Shown here piece by piece: positions 59,801-63,703 of a stretch of DNA of 64,000 bases (position 1 is its first letter; each line of letters starts with the position of its first letter). The DNA is from Acanthosepion esculentum (Eukaryota > Mollusca > Cephalopoda > Sepiida > Sepiidae): positions 23,345,162 to 23,409,161 of the forward strand of contig OZ038517.1 of assembly GCA_964036315.1 (NCBI GenBank), given 5' to 3'. The notes under the pieces are model-generated. The model was given only the letters and a program-made list of their open reading frames with translations. It searched no databases and was not told the origin of the DNA. The translations under genes and the position numbers were made by a program.

Positions 59801-60474
59801 CTCCATTTGTTCTATAAGAATTGTCACATTTGTATACACATTTCAAATACTGAATAACTATGATGAAACAAAAAAATAGAAAAAATAAAACTACAGTCCA
59901 TTATTATTTGTGATGTGGGGTCTGGCAAGACACAGCACTTAACTCGACAGAGTCAGTTGTGATAGTAATATTCAATACTCAACTAGACAAGTTGCTGCAA
60001 TCTCTTCTTTCTAGGCAATTACCCAGGACTACTTATCATGAATGGATCAATCCATTTATGATAATAAGGAGGGTAAAGGCTCTTACCACGACAGTTATGC
60101 ATTGTTTTGTTATTAAATTCATTGTTATAAAGAACTTCGTAAAAAAATATTTGGGACTTTGATTCATATAAGGAGATAGATTTTAAAGTCATTTTAAATA
60201 AAGTATTTGAGATTGATTGATTTTGATAATAATAACCAGTTGATAATCTGTGATTATAATAAACTGTTTACTCCGTCTGAAAGGCAATATGAAATTTTAA
60301 GATGAAACTTTTGAAATATATAATCTGATAATTTCTTTGTCTTTCTTGCAGACATTTGAGGAGACATCAAGTGAAGAAGACAATGAAGAAGTTGAGGAAG
60401 ACATATTTAGTTCCAATGGACTGGTTGATCTTGAGGATCTGGGTAAAGTGATGAAGAACGTCAAAATTACAAAG
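22959..60474 (+). CDS. TYW1: TYW1, tRNA 4-demethylwyosine synthase, N-terminal half, seven coding exons (3' part outside window)
   Basis: TYW1 is a radical-SAM enzyme that joins pyruvate-derived carbons to m1G37 of tRNA-Phe to make the tricyclic base of wybutosine; eukaryotic forms carry an N-terminal flavodoxin-like FMN domain. Exons 22959-23075, 37200-37316, 40985-41086, 45311-45505, 52263-52362, 53870-54036 and 60352-60474 splice in frame to 307 residues. Seen: a hydrophobic segment at about 16-33, the FMN phosphate loop YGTQSG at 70-75, STFEEGSPPEDAAWF at 124-138, YAVFGLGSSVY at 161-171, the flavodoxin C-terminal helix with FNAWRKKFW at about 216-224, a Cys cluster (C243, C244, C248, C253), then an acidic linker ending DLEDLGKVM. 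The order matches vertebrate TYW1 as I know it. The CxxxCxxC radical-SAM cluster is not in this window. All introns are GT-AG, and only intron 5 interrupts a codon. Confidence 0.93.
23218..23561 (+). repeat. SINE family A, 5'-inverted (twin-primed) copy in TYW1 intron 1
   Basis: 23230-23376 is family-A sequence on the minus strand; 23380-23549 is the same family on the plus strand, running to the tail atacctcatctcagaaatat. The pair sits between exact TATTAATTTTTA repeats at 23218-23229 and 23550-23561, so the mirrored structure was inserted as one unit. Confidence 0.85.
23598..23748. mobile_element. pogo/Tigger-like MITE
   Basis: Exact inverted ends cagtgtaacccggatataag and cttatatccgggttacactg, flanked by TA on both sides. 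Internal copies of acccggatat repeat the end sequence. At 151 bp it is too short to code. Confidence 0.88.
23765..26100. other. TYW1 intron 1, no gene recognised
   Basis: Includes a small hairpin at about 24502-24531 (gggagcaca / tgtgctcctccc) and two loosely similar ccaaaattaaaaatca-type stretches near 23930 and 24470. Otherwise unassigned. Confidence 0.4.
26150..26330 (-). pseudogene. RTE-type LINE C-terminal relic
   Basis: On the minus strand, with frameshifts: LRIPWTWHAMN, then NNQKEKAEF. The order matches the end of the RTE-like polyprotein read more clearly at 46750-47465. Confidence 0.4.
26345..27484. mobile_element. long-TIR non-autonomous DNA transposon, copy 1 (interrupted by a SINE)
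   Basis: Ends ttggcaatgtttaacctt and, inward from the right, ctggcaaagtttaacctt are followed on both sides by gtgtcaaaag/ttattcc-, actgctattactgt- and cttttgac-type blocks, an inverted repeat of about 115 bp. The same ends and interior (ttaaattttcttgtt, tttttataaaatggtaaat, cttgtaaat.agcaatct) occur at 60533-61267. Family unknown; no clear target duplication. Confidence 0.75.
26714..27105 (+). repeat. SINE family A, 5'-inverted copy nested in the long-TIR transposon
   Basis: TTGTCATTAGGT at 26714-26725 and 27094-27105 is an exact 12-bp target duplication. Between them, 26726-27018 is family A on the minus strand including its head (GGCACAGTGGATAAAGG, reverse complement), and 27025-27093 is the direct 3' end catctcagaaatatagacag. 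The uninterrupted transposon copy at 60.8 kb shows the empty site. Confidence 0.87.
27486..28280. other. TYW1 intron 1, no gene recognised
   Basis: AT-rich unassigned sequence. Confidence 0.45.
28285..28640 (-). pseudogene. RTE-type LINE C-terminal relic
   Basis: Minus strand with shifts: NNQKEK, LGHMKKEDLENLT, then EERKLWRTMIVHVL near 28290. This matches KRLLKFLGHVMRKEG...KWRAMIT at 46.8 kb. Heavily decayed. Confidence 0.5.
28765..29035 (-). repeat. SINE family A, variant copy
   Basis: Carries the family-A blocks caatgtttcggcagttgtgc and tattgtcctcatctttgttg on the minus strand, but with a different middle (aactgagccctttattaaat, gatctgggtaacc) shared with the 62.5-kb copy. A short direct piece (gtggaacaagaacagtctac) follows at its right end. 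Confidence 0.7.
29036..31077. other. TYW1 intron 1, no gene; includes dispersed repeat copy 2
   Basis: 29681-29775 matches 319-420. The rest is AT-rich and unassigned. Confidence 0.45.
31078..31519 (+). repeat. R1 repeat family, copy a
   Basis: After a run of about 31 T come cctgggtaagatgat, caggaggttttgag, cctgtcagggtcccgactat, gggtaaatatttaactcctc, gaaagtataaaaatagg, then three diverged units of about 33-35 bp of the type attacctgcaatacgttttt, then ggcattaaatggttgatatg. The same order appears inverted at 54.8-55.3 kb. Confidence 0.75.
31519..33007 (-). mobile_element. Tc1-like transposon, left end truncated
   Basis: Inverted repeats 31519-31577 and 32797-32856 share caaatttgat, attatgcaaaataggaaaag and acaaaattatt. 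The right side continues to TACAGTCAATGAC (reverse complement, at 33007), a typical Tc1 terminus. The equivalent outer 150 bp on the left is missing, where R1 copy a abuts. Confidence 0.8.
31629..32636 (-). pseudogene. Tc1-like transposase, nearly full length but broken
   Basis: Transposases of this family cut and paste the element with a DDE/D catalytic centre. From ATG at 32636: MIGKTKELSVDLK, SGNSYSTISNQLAISRS and VQSIIKKF (paired helix-turn-helix). The longest open part, 31854-32246, has LLWSDETKIQLFG (first Asp), MTFWGCFSSRGT and FQQDDPKHMSKS (second Asp); then past a stop SDLNLIENLW (third acid). The expected length is about 335 codons. Several stops and shifts make it inactive. Confidence 0.85.
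33010..33600. other. TYW1 intron 1, no gene recognised
   Basis: AT-rich; a G run at 33462-33470. Confidence 0.45.
33608..33810. mobile_element. MITE of about 200 bp
   Basis: Left arm caaacctgcctcgtaaatat and right arm (reverse complement) caaacctgccccgtaaatat lie within inverted repeats of about 42 bp. A second ggggcaggtt lies internally. Superfamily unknown. Confidence 0.7.
34610..36870 (+). repeat. R1 repeat family, copy b, with expanded core
   Basis: Left part: gtccagctatgggcaaac, gatgaaagtataaaaatacc, ccaacaatacattttatctg. Centre: the 35-bp array. Right part: a hairpin (36616-36670, arms aataacttgga / aagttatt), one isolated diverged 35-bp unit at about 36685, and two ccattaaataaccca blocks separated by atatcaaccaa. 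Confidence 0.8.
34755..36602 (+). repeat. 35-bp minisatellite, about 53 uniform copies
   Basis: The unit is ttggaggcatgccattgcgt plus tcgagatatgtccac, with the 8-bp palindrome GGCATGCC. The first unit at 34720-34754 is diverged (atacaattgcattcaaaatatc); the rest look identical. No stop occurs in any of the six reading phases, so ORFs of more than 600 codons appear on both strands; they are repeat artefacts. It lies wholly inside TYW1 intron 1. Confidence 0.97.
37200..37316 (+). CDS. TYW1: TYW1 exon 2, FMN phosphate-binding loop
   Basis: Acceptor ttgcag at 37194-37199 follows a T-rich tract; donor CAG|GTAAG. The 39 codons (residues 40-78) hold a polar linker and then LHILYGTQSGCSQ, the first beta strand and phosphate loop of the flavodoxin fold (YGTQTG is usual). 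Phase 0 on both sides. A SINE begins only about 25 bp after the donor. Confidence 0.92.
37340..37830 (+). repeat. SINE family B, copy 2, next to TYW1 exon 2
   Basis: gcggctcagattaagtaatt, gagagctgagttt, acccttgggaaaggtatgaa, ccagctatgggttaatagg, ggacaactctgaatt, ggtctggtgaggagggtaaa, accccagcagcacaaaaag, in the family order. Confidence 0.8.
37900..38228 (+). repeat. SINE family A, old full-length plus copy
   Basis: A-box-like tggtccagtggataaatgc, B-box-like gagttcaatacc, then acctgaagaaggtcgg, aaatgttgcgaatat and aatgaggacaacagtcc. More diverged than the 14-kb copy and in one orientation throughout. Confidence 0.75.
38405..39096 (+). pseudogene. non-LTR retrotransposon (jockey/CR1-like) 3' end
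   Basis: With frameshifts the plus strand reads QAENGVLFSY and SLNRVQKV, then SLFYHYFYGKFLDKLHPLVP and PLVRSKFHLNSLFL. This is the post-RT region that in such LINEs ends near RTARLWNSLP. A noncoding 3' part follows, ending in (ATCT)n-(TA)n at 39049-39096, like a LINE tail. Same family as 48.6-49.6 kb. Confidence 0.65.
39375..39990 (+). pseudogene. Penelope-like element, linker and GIY-YIG endonuclease relic
   Basis: Frames in order: FLHLINKHFP and KIFNRITLKLNYSC; then CHCRNSNKCPLQN and, past a stop, CIT (the Cys-rich linker motif of Penelope-like elements); then IESTKNSFKTRWYQH (GIY-YIG core with conserved Arg and His), STSLSKYFWNLK, VVKWKVLKKA; then CFLCLHEKIEII and LLNQRSELTVNCRH. Stops and shifts are present. 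The order matches the C-terminal third of these retroelements. Confidence 0.7.
40172..40838 (+). repeat. polypyrimidine-rich block upstream of exon 3
   Basis: About 670 bp almost entirely C and T with loose repeats of ccttttcttc.ttaccttttc. The overlapping Phe/Ser/Leu-rich ORFs are composition artefacts. Confidence 0.85.
40985..41086 (+). CDS. TYW1: TYW1 exon 3, flavodoxin helix 1 and strand 2
   Basis: 34 codons (residues 79-112) between ttttag and TTT|GTAAGT. KFAELLEIEI continues the helix after the phosphate loop, and VTNLKDYDPEDHI matches the second strand and loop of TYW1 (NLKEYDPDD in the human protein). Phase 0 on both sides. A pyrimidine-rich block of about 670 bp lies upstream in the same intron. 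Confidence 0.92.
41087..43385. other. TYW1 intron 3, first part: microsatellites, no gene
   Basis: (TA)n at 41347-41366, 41705-41733 and 42500-42515; (CA)n at 42390-42447; alternating CA/TA/TG tracts at 42470-42597. The rest is unassigned. Confidence 0.7.
43388..43545 (+). repeat. R1 repeat family, copy c
   Basis: aaaaataccagcaatacatt, gaatgaccaacaatacattt, tatctgtagttgaaggcacc, gttcaaaatatttag, cattaaataacccatagagg, ttgatatgctgctaaacaa. One diverged 35-bp unit only. Confidence 0.8.
43824..44070 (+). repeat. tandem duplication, two units of about 125 bp
   Basis: taaacacttctatctt, tcattttctcactgaaacca and then ggta.t.gcagg recur in order at 43826 and 43951. Confidence 0.8.
44257..44699. mobile_element. 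possible hAT-type non-autonomous element
   Basis: The left end cagtggttcccaacccttt followed by ggccatacccc is typical of hAT elements. The right end gtggtccccctg pairs only partly. Flanks ttctaaaa and ctctaaag match at 6 of 8 positions, as for an aged 8-bp duplication. Confidence 0.5.
44710..45300. other. TYW1 intron 3, last part, no gene
   Basis: Ends tttgctgacccctg near 45226 resemble a hAT terminus, but the partner end was not found. Confidence 0.4.
45311..45505 (+). CDS. TYW1: TYW1 exon 4, FMN isoalloxazine-binding loops
   Basis: 65 codons (residues 113-177) between tttttctag and CTT|GTAAGT. RVYVIIISTFEEGSPPE is the third strand and the loop over the flavin, FYKWLKESAVDF the following helix, and GMKYAVFGLGSSVY the strand and loop that close the FMN site. 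It is the longest and most diagnostic exon for assigning TYW1. Phase 0. Confidence 0.95.
46130..46430 (-). repeat. SINE family B, copy 3
   Basis: Reverse complement: gatagtggctcggattgagt, agccgagttcaaattcc (B box), acttacatgctaataccctt, gcatctcttctcccccagct. Inside TYW1 intron 4. Confidence 0.75.
46750..47465 (-). pseudogene. RTE-type LINE reverse transcriptase C-terminus
   Basis: Minus strand, frames in order: INYKKTECMAISKK, KFKYLGSVLTEDAKYDIEIC (RT thumb), RRIGIAKDAF, KKRVLSCYITSVL; then the open part 46753-47067 reading MLRISWTERVSNDEVLEMMQ, KFLGHVMRKEG and WRKWRAMIT, the standard C-terminus of this clade. A few shifts and stops make it inactive. The plus-strand ORFs here are shadows. 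Confidence 0.8.
47470..48590. other. TYW1 intron 4, no gene recognised
   Basis: Unassigned moderate-GC sequence with gagaga at 47511-47524 and cctacctacctatccacc near 48003. It may be further retroelement sequence. Confidence 0.4.
48600..49640 (-). pseudogene. jockey/CR1-like LINE relic with an amplified RT segment
   Basis: Reading the minus strand from 49570: SREEDWLVTFKSSKTKLVTF, MNGRSLRKAPCLQHLLSLKH, IRSITKNAEKMVSSLYC, then YKSQIRPKMEYC repeated, AAQSSLSSL, and finally ASLSLFYHYFHGKG near 48660. This is the RT palm-to-thumb order of such LINEs. A 118-bp part of it occurs in tandem. Confidence 0.75.
48770..49275 (-). repeat. 118-bp tandem array inside the LINE relic, about 4.5 copies
   Basis: ctccattttcggcctgat (or one change) starts at 48801, 48919, 49037, 49158 and 49242, spacings 118, 118, 121 and 84. 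Each unit has ggctcttgtaaaggcagagg, gcttttggggtctat and ctggaaagtga. Another partial unit lies at 49570-49628. 118 is not a multiple of 3, so frame is not kept. Confidence 0.85.
49783..50155 (+). repeat. SINE family C (5S rRNA-tRNA chimera), copy 1
   Basis: 49783-49899 follows 5S rRNA along its length: attgaaacaggttcttgtat, gattac.gagcttaaacaat, agtacttatatgggtgactg, cttgggaataccagatgctg, taagc. A tRNA-like unit then starts near 49910 (ataatggataatcacttgg), followed by a body shared with family B (ttcacttacatg, cctcttctctcctcag), then aaagggttgataagctgtag and a tail of gaatgaatgaatgaat. Confidence 0.78.
50160..51560. other. TYW1 intron 4, no gene; one duplicated segment
   Basis: atatgttagcggg...cccagctcgactgcactcgacg (50806-50900) recurs diverged at 51032-51085. 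Higher GC with several tagtag runs. Possibly degraded LTR or promoter material. Confidence 0.4.
51565..51727 (+). repeat. SINE family C, 5'-truncated copy
   Basis: Starts within the body (gaatccacctcttctccctc, cagctatgggttaattt) and ends with attgataagccatagaaaac and a short caatcat tail. No 5S or tRNA part. Confidence 0.7.
52263..52362 (+). CDS. TYW1: TYW1 exon 5
   Basis: 100 nt giving residues 178-210 and the first base of codon 211. VAKNIDQWLHQL matches the helix GKNVDKWLWML of human TYW1, and LPIGLGDEN the following strand and turn. A run of about 23 T precedes the acceptor. The donor GGG|GTAAGA leaves phase 1. A 120-bp tandem array starts about 40 bp after the donor. Confidence 0.92.
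52405..53645 (+). repeat. 120-bp minisatellite, about 10 copies, in TYW1 intron 5
   Basis: cctgaccactgacaat starts at 52441 and every 120 bp to 53521. Units differ at several sites (ccctttc or acctttc, tcattt or tcatta), so the array is older than the 35- and 38-bp arrays. It fills most of the 1.5-kb intron. Confidence 0.95.
53870..54036 (+). CDS. TYW1: TYW1 exon 6, end of flavodoxin domain and Cys-rich linker
   Basis: 167 nt after ttaacccag; the split codon restores D211. SDFNAWRKKFWKRV corresponds to the last flavodoxin helix. The next stretch holds KCCKENCDNKNC, a short Cys-rich segment of the type seen in the linker of other TYW1 proteins, then a polar tail HLLTEE. Donor GAG|GTAAAT, phase 0. 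Confidence 0.9.
54463..54784 (+). repeat. SINE family A, 5'-inverted copy in intron 6
   Basis: 54463-54650 is family A on the minus strand (ttgtcttcacctttattgcc, gatgtttcggctgt, B box caggg..atgaacta); 54660-54784 is direct (cacctgaagaggttttg, gataaggacaacagttcg, tacctcatctcagaaatata). No clear target duplication was found for this older copy. Confidence 0.7.
54815..55262 (-). repeat. R1 repeat family, copy d (most complete)
   Basis: On the minus strand: cctgggtaagac, aacaaggcctctgatcagga, ggttttgaggagtg, ggtgatctcaggcccaccct, gttagcgtcagagctatggg, gtgtaaaaataggttttaat, then three or four units of about 35 bp of the type attaccagcaatagatt, ending in ccaaaccaatc. A second ordered example of all blocks in copy a. 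Confidence 0.75.
55600..55950 (+). repeat. degenerate tandem repeat of about 55-60 bp, about 7 units
   Basis: ttagatccaaatgtgtttt ... ttaatgacttcaggagacct recurs with drift through the interval. Confidence 0.75.
56213..56475 (-). repeat. tRNA-Ser-derived SINE, family D, copy 1
   Basis: From the tRNA-like head at 56471 the minus strand continues gaaaattttctatgaaaatt, gacattcaggccggtaaat, aatactgtttattataaaac, aatacttgtatctataaaaa, gaacgttaaacat and ends in a (TA)n tail at 56213-56272. The same body recurs at 56689. Confidence 0.7.
56390..56471 (-). tRNA. tRNA-Ser(CGA)-like sequence, probably a SINE head rather than a working gene
   Basis: 82 nt, the length of a tRNA-Ser. Seen: GGAACGGTTAAGGC (A box), anticodon stem CATCA/TGATG with loop CGCGAAA, a long variable arm, and T arm ACAGG-TTCGATT-CCTGT (B box). 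Faults: the base before the anticodon is G where U is invariant, and the acceptor strands pair only in part (CTCCTCT against CGGAGAG). The downstream sequence recurs as a repeat body, so a SINE promoter is more likely. Confidence 0.5.
56587..56853. repeat. family D foldback (two opposed partial copies)
   Basis: Left arm 56587-56688 (attggacatagtctgacaat ... agtatttaagcaaat) and right arm 56762-56853 are inverted repeats. The 70-bp loop (cggagagcgaaaattttcta ... ) is the reverse complement of 56310-56396. Confidence 0.85.
57466..57600 (+). repeat. dispersed repeat E, copy 1
   Basis: ggaactttgatt, tagagattttgaattcattt, gattttgataataaccagtt, ctgtgattataataa recur in order at 60112-60262. Confidence 0.7.
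57756..58160 (-). repeat. SINE family C (5S rRNA-tRNA chimera), copy 2, full length
   Basis: Minus strand from 58160: a 5S-rRNA-like head to about 58043 (ggcttatggtcatattgctt, tacgattaccaaagttaagc, agtacctagatgggtgacta, cttgagaatac); a tRNA-like unit (gtgtaatggataatggctca, B box gtttcgattcc); body gggaaaggtatgaatccacc, ccagctatgg; 3' part aaagggttgataagccataa and tail aatgaatgattcaatcaatc. Flanks 57746-57755 and 58161-58170 read ATATTAGTAG and ATATTAATAG, a probable target duplication. 405 bp. Confidence 0.82.
58180..58435 (+). other. tRNA-like fragment and unassigned sequence
   Basis: gcatgatgtaatggttagcaa at 58188 resembles an A box, but no B box follows at the right distance. Possibly another SINE head. 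Confidence 0.3.
58438..58640 (+). repeat. SINE family C 3' part and flank, inverted relative to 57690-57900
   Basis: ctatgggttaattagtaaaa, ctggctttaaataacct, ggttgataagccatagaaaa, then ctattaatatgaaac.agaa and caaattagattt, which is the non-SINE flank of the 57.7-kb copy in reverse. Confidence 0.75.
58935..59175 (+). repeat. SINE family B, copy 4
   Basis: A-box-like ataatggattgtggctctgg, B box gagttcaaattc, ttcattacattcacttatgt, ggaaaggtatgaatccatct, ctatagccttgggtggcaac. The distal part is missing. Confidence 0.75.
59328..60088 (+). repeat. direct duplication, units at 59328-59495 and 59913-60088
   Basis: tgtgatgtggggtctggcaa, attcaatactcaact, aggactacttatcatgaatg and ttatgata or tcatgata recur in order about 590 bp apart. 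Confidence 0.85.
60112..60262 (+). repeat. dispersed repeat E, copy 2
   Basis: Matches 57466-57600 (gggactttgatt, gattgattttgataataata, gttgataatctgtgattata). Confidence 0.7.
60352..60474 (+). CDS. TYW1: TYW1 exon 7, acidic linker before the radical-SAM domain
   Basis: 41 codons (residues 267-307) between cttgcag and AAG|GTAGAA. The first half is strongly acidic (about half Glu/Asp), then GLVDLEDLGKVMKNVK, which aligns with VDVEDLGKIM of human TYW1 just upstream of its catalytic domain. No later TYW1 exon is visible to 64000. A long-TIR transposon sits 58 bp after the donor. Confidence 0.9.
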
Positions 60475-60532
60475 GTAGAAATTCCCTCTCCCTACCACAA
60501 GATTAACTCAACTTGGAAATTTACATCAGTGC

Positions 60533-61267
60533 TTGGCAATGTTTAACCTTTGTGTCTGCATAAAAAGAGTGTGTCAAAAGGATTGTTTTTCCCTTGACAC
60601 TGCTATTATTGTATACACTTTTGACAATCTTTATTTACAAAATTATAAAAAAATATGTGAATCAAGTATAAAGCAATATTTATTATTTACCTTATATAAA
60701 GATTTATTACTTAGCATTTTATTTAAGAAATAAATATAAATATCTTAAAATATTTAAAAAGAGATATTTTCAACTTGTTTTAATAAACTCTATGTGGCAA
60801 GAGAAAATAAAAAAATTGAAGGAAAATGCATTTTTTAAAAATTAATAATTATTCATTTTTATGTGTTTGTTTAAATTTTCTTGTTCTGATATTTTTATAA
60901 ATTTATGATTTAAAAAAATTCTTTTTATATTTATTTTTTATAAAATGGTAAATAATAAATGTTTTCTTATAGTTGATTCATATATTTTTATAATCTGGAA
61001 AATTATAAAATCATTCTTGTAAATAAGCAATCTGATAATACATAGCAATAAATAAGCAATCTGATAATTCAATAGCTTTATTCTGAATTCTCAAGAATAA
61101 AGAAAATGTCTAACATTTTCATATGTTTGAGTTTTATTAAAATTCTAATCTTTTTTTAAAACATTGTCAAGGTAGTCAAAAGTGTATGCAATAAAAGTGG
61201 TGTTGGGTCTTTTTGACATGCTTTTTTTTTTTTTTTTTTTGTGGACATGAAGGTTAAATATTGCCCA
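60533..61267. mobile_element. long-TIR non-autonomous DNA transposon, copy 2
   Basis: Left end ttggcaatgtttaacctttg; right end, inward, tgggcaatatttaaccttca. Both continue into gtcaaaa, actgctatta or ccacttttat and tatacacttttgac. This copy lacks the SINE present in copy 1. It starts 58 bp after TYW1 exon 7. Confidence 0.78.
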
Positions 61268-62335
61268 TCTCTTTTTTTCATTTCTTAAGGTTGCTCTCTC
61301 GGCTTGAACAAGGTTTTGACATTGTGATAATCGTCTTTTCAATATCTCCACTTATGCCATATTGTGGACACACATGAAATGGTTTTCTGCAAAGAGCTCA
61401 GCTTTCAGTGGCCATATTTAATTTCCCCTGTTTGCATGTAACATATCGGTCTGAGGCTGATCCCCAGATTGACACTGACAAAGAGAAGCTTCAGTGAGTC
61501 CAACCAAATGTGAAAAAACATCAGCAGGCAGGTTAGGTTTTGTAGTTAAAATAAGTCTGTATTGCTACGACGTCACTTGTACAAATCAAGATACCGCTGG
61601 TTCAATTCGCAGTCCTTGTTTTCTGAACACGTCACCATATATCTCCGTTGTTCCATTCTCTCGTTTTCACTGCTTCAGCCCTCTTTTATCAGGCCAACAG
61701 CGAGGTCGGCCAACCAATCAGCGTTCTTCGCTTTTATTCTCAGTTACCCAGGCAAATAGCCTCCTCCAGTTCGACCAATCAGCACACGACTTGCTCTTTG
61801 TAGAAGCATGCCAAACTGTACAAAAAACACTCATTACTGCTATAATTGCTAGACGGGAGAGTAATGCCATTTTCACGGAGCAAACTTGCTGATGTCACGT
61901 CACATGCCACATGTTAAGGTAAGACCCTTATTTTCCTATGCACCAGATGCATTACTGTTTCCCTGACAATCTCCAACGGTTTAAGTGTAGCGTCAATCGT
62001 CATCTCCAGTTGCCTTGATCTATCCACTTCCCTTCTCCACATCCTTTCATCTTTCAATCCTATCTGCTCTCGCTCTAAATCTCCTGTAACCCCCTTGCCT
62101 TGATCGACCCTCCGTCCTTCTCTTTCTCCACATCCCTTCCTTTACCACTCCTATCTGCTCTTCCTCCAACCCTTCTGTAACCCCATGCGTGATAGTGGCC
62201 ACCAGCCTTGCTTGGGGTGATACGCTTAAAAAAAAAAAAAAAAATGCAATCCACTCTGGCTCGCTTGCTTCTATGGGGCTGTTCAACACAGGTTTAAAGC
62301 TCCAAGTTCTCTACTCAGGATTGTTCCATATGACA
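61268..62335. other. no gene recognised; two CCAAT boxes
   Basis: ccaatcagcg at 61725 and ccaatcagca at 61776 lie 51 bp apart in a CpG-containing stretch (61570-61900), which could be a promoter or LTR fragment. 61980-62200 is pyrimidine-rich with loosely repeated ctccaac/cttgat phrases. Confidence 0.35.
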
Positions 62336-62464
62336 ACGGCCTAGTAGATTAAAGTTAAAGTGTTGGTTCATGAATTTGGGCAGTGTGTACTTGGACTTCC
62401 TGGAAAGGAGAGCAATAACTGAGTTATATTAAATAAGATCTAAATGAGTTATCTCTAGACATAC

Positions 62465-62665
62465 TCAGCAAACAAGGACAATCTATTCCTTTAGATTTAA
62501 ATAAGGGGTTGAGTTTGAAATTCTTCAACAGTTACCTGGATCAATAAGCACCCGATTAAAGCTCAAGGGCACAACAGCTGGAATGTGGTAACAACAAAGA
62601 TGAGGACAATAGTCTGAATGTAAATAATGGTAACAACTCATCCCAGAAATTCAGACTAAAAGTGA
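62465..62665 (+). repeat. SINE family A, variant copy
   Basis: taaataaggggttgagtttg, cctggatcaataagcaccc, gcacaacagctggaatgtgg, aagatgaggacaatagtctg, catcccagaaattcagac; same variant as at 28.8 kb. Confidence 0.75.
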
Positions 62666-62679
62666 TCAGGTGATAATGA

Positions 62680-62965
62680 CAACTAAGATGAGGACATTAG
62701 TATGAATATAAATAATGATAACGTCCAGAAAAGTGGACCAGTGTATTTATTGTGGTCACATCAGATTTTTTTTTCAAAGAGGAGATTACCTATATTTGGT
62801 GGTGTTATCACAACGTTTCAGCTGTTGTACCTTTTGGCTTTCTTCATGGGATTTTGAACTGAATTTCTGGTAATTTCTGGCTATTGTACTGATCTTTGGT
62901 GGTGTTATCACAGTGTTTCAGCTGTGTGTAAATAATTTCTTGTCTCAGAAATTCTGACAGGAGAT
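62680..62965. repeat. SINE family A fragments, mixed orientation
   Basis: aagatgaggacattagtatg (direct) at 62693, then inverted ggtggtgttatcacaacgtt and a second ggtggtgttatcacagtgtt, then ttgtctcagaaattctgaca. A rearranged cluster. Confidence 0.6.
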
Positions 62966-63700
62966 AGTATAGAGATAGTAATGCTTTGTATGTGATGCAA
63001 TGTGGTTTGAGGAAGATGTCCAACGGGTGGAGAAAAGAGACATGCTTTGTCACTACAGCATCCCATGGGTGAAGAGAGAAGAAACAATTAGTGCCCCACC
63101 CTTTTTTTTTTTTTTTTTTTTTTTTGTTGCTTTATACAATGCTGCCTAGCCTAGTGAGTGGTTAGAAGCCAACAAATGGGGTAATTCTACAACAGAATGC
63201 AAAAAGTTATAATCATTGATCAAAATTAGAACTTTAGAGATCCTGGAAATGTCTTTATGAAATTCTTTAGCCAAACACGACTGGTGTTTATACATGTTGC
63301 AATCATAATCAAAATTTGAAATGATATGCTAATTTTGTTAGTTTTGATATACAATAAGTCAAAACTCATTGTGCATTTTGCAGGTTAAAGATGGAAAGAA
63401 TTGACTCAGAAAAATGTTTAGTGTGATTGTTTGTTTTTTTTTTTGTTTTTTTTTTTTTGTCAGTTATTCAAGTCTTTTTGAGAACAAAGGTCACATTGTA
63501 GCAGGCCATGTGTTTGTATGAGTTGTGAGATAAACACGTGTATCTCCTGAAATATGGCCCACAACAAATATGGTAAACTCGAAATGAGTCTACCCTAAAG
63601 AAATTAAAAAAAAAAAAAAATGTGAAGAAAACAAGAAAGACTTGTGTGTGTATATATATATATAAACAAACAATACTGGTTACAATTGACAAAGACATTA
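62966..63700. other. no gene recognised
   Basis: T runs at 63101-63125 and 63425-63460. No TYW1 exon 8 was found. Confidence 0.45.
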
Positions 63701-63703
63701 ATG

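Noticed and set aside
61494..61892. 132-codon plus ORF as TYW1 exon 8 or a new gene
   Set aside because: No similarity to the TYW1 radical-SAM region (no CxxxCxxC) and no domain seen.
62047..62289. 80-codon minus ORF with Glu/Arg-rich sequence
   Set aside because: It arises from a pyrimidine-rich degenerate repeat on the plus strand.
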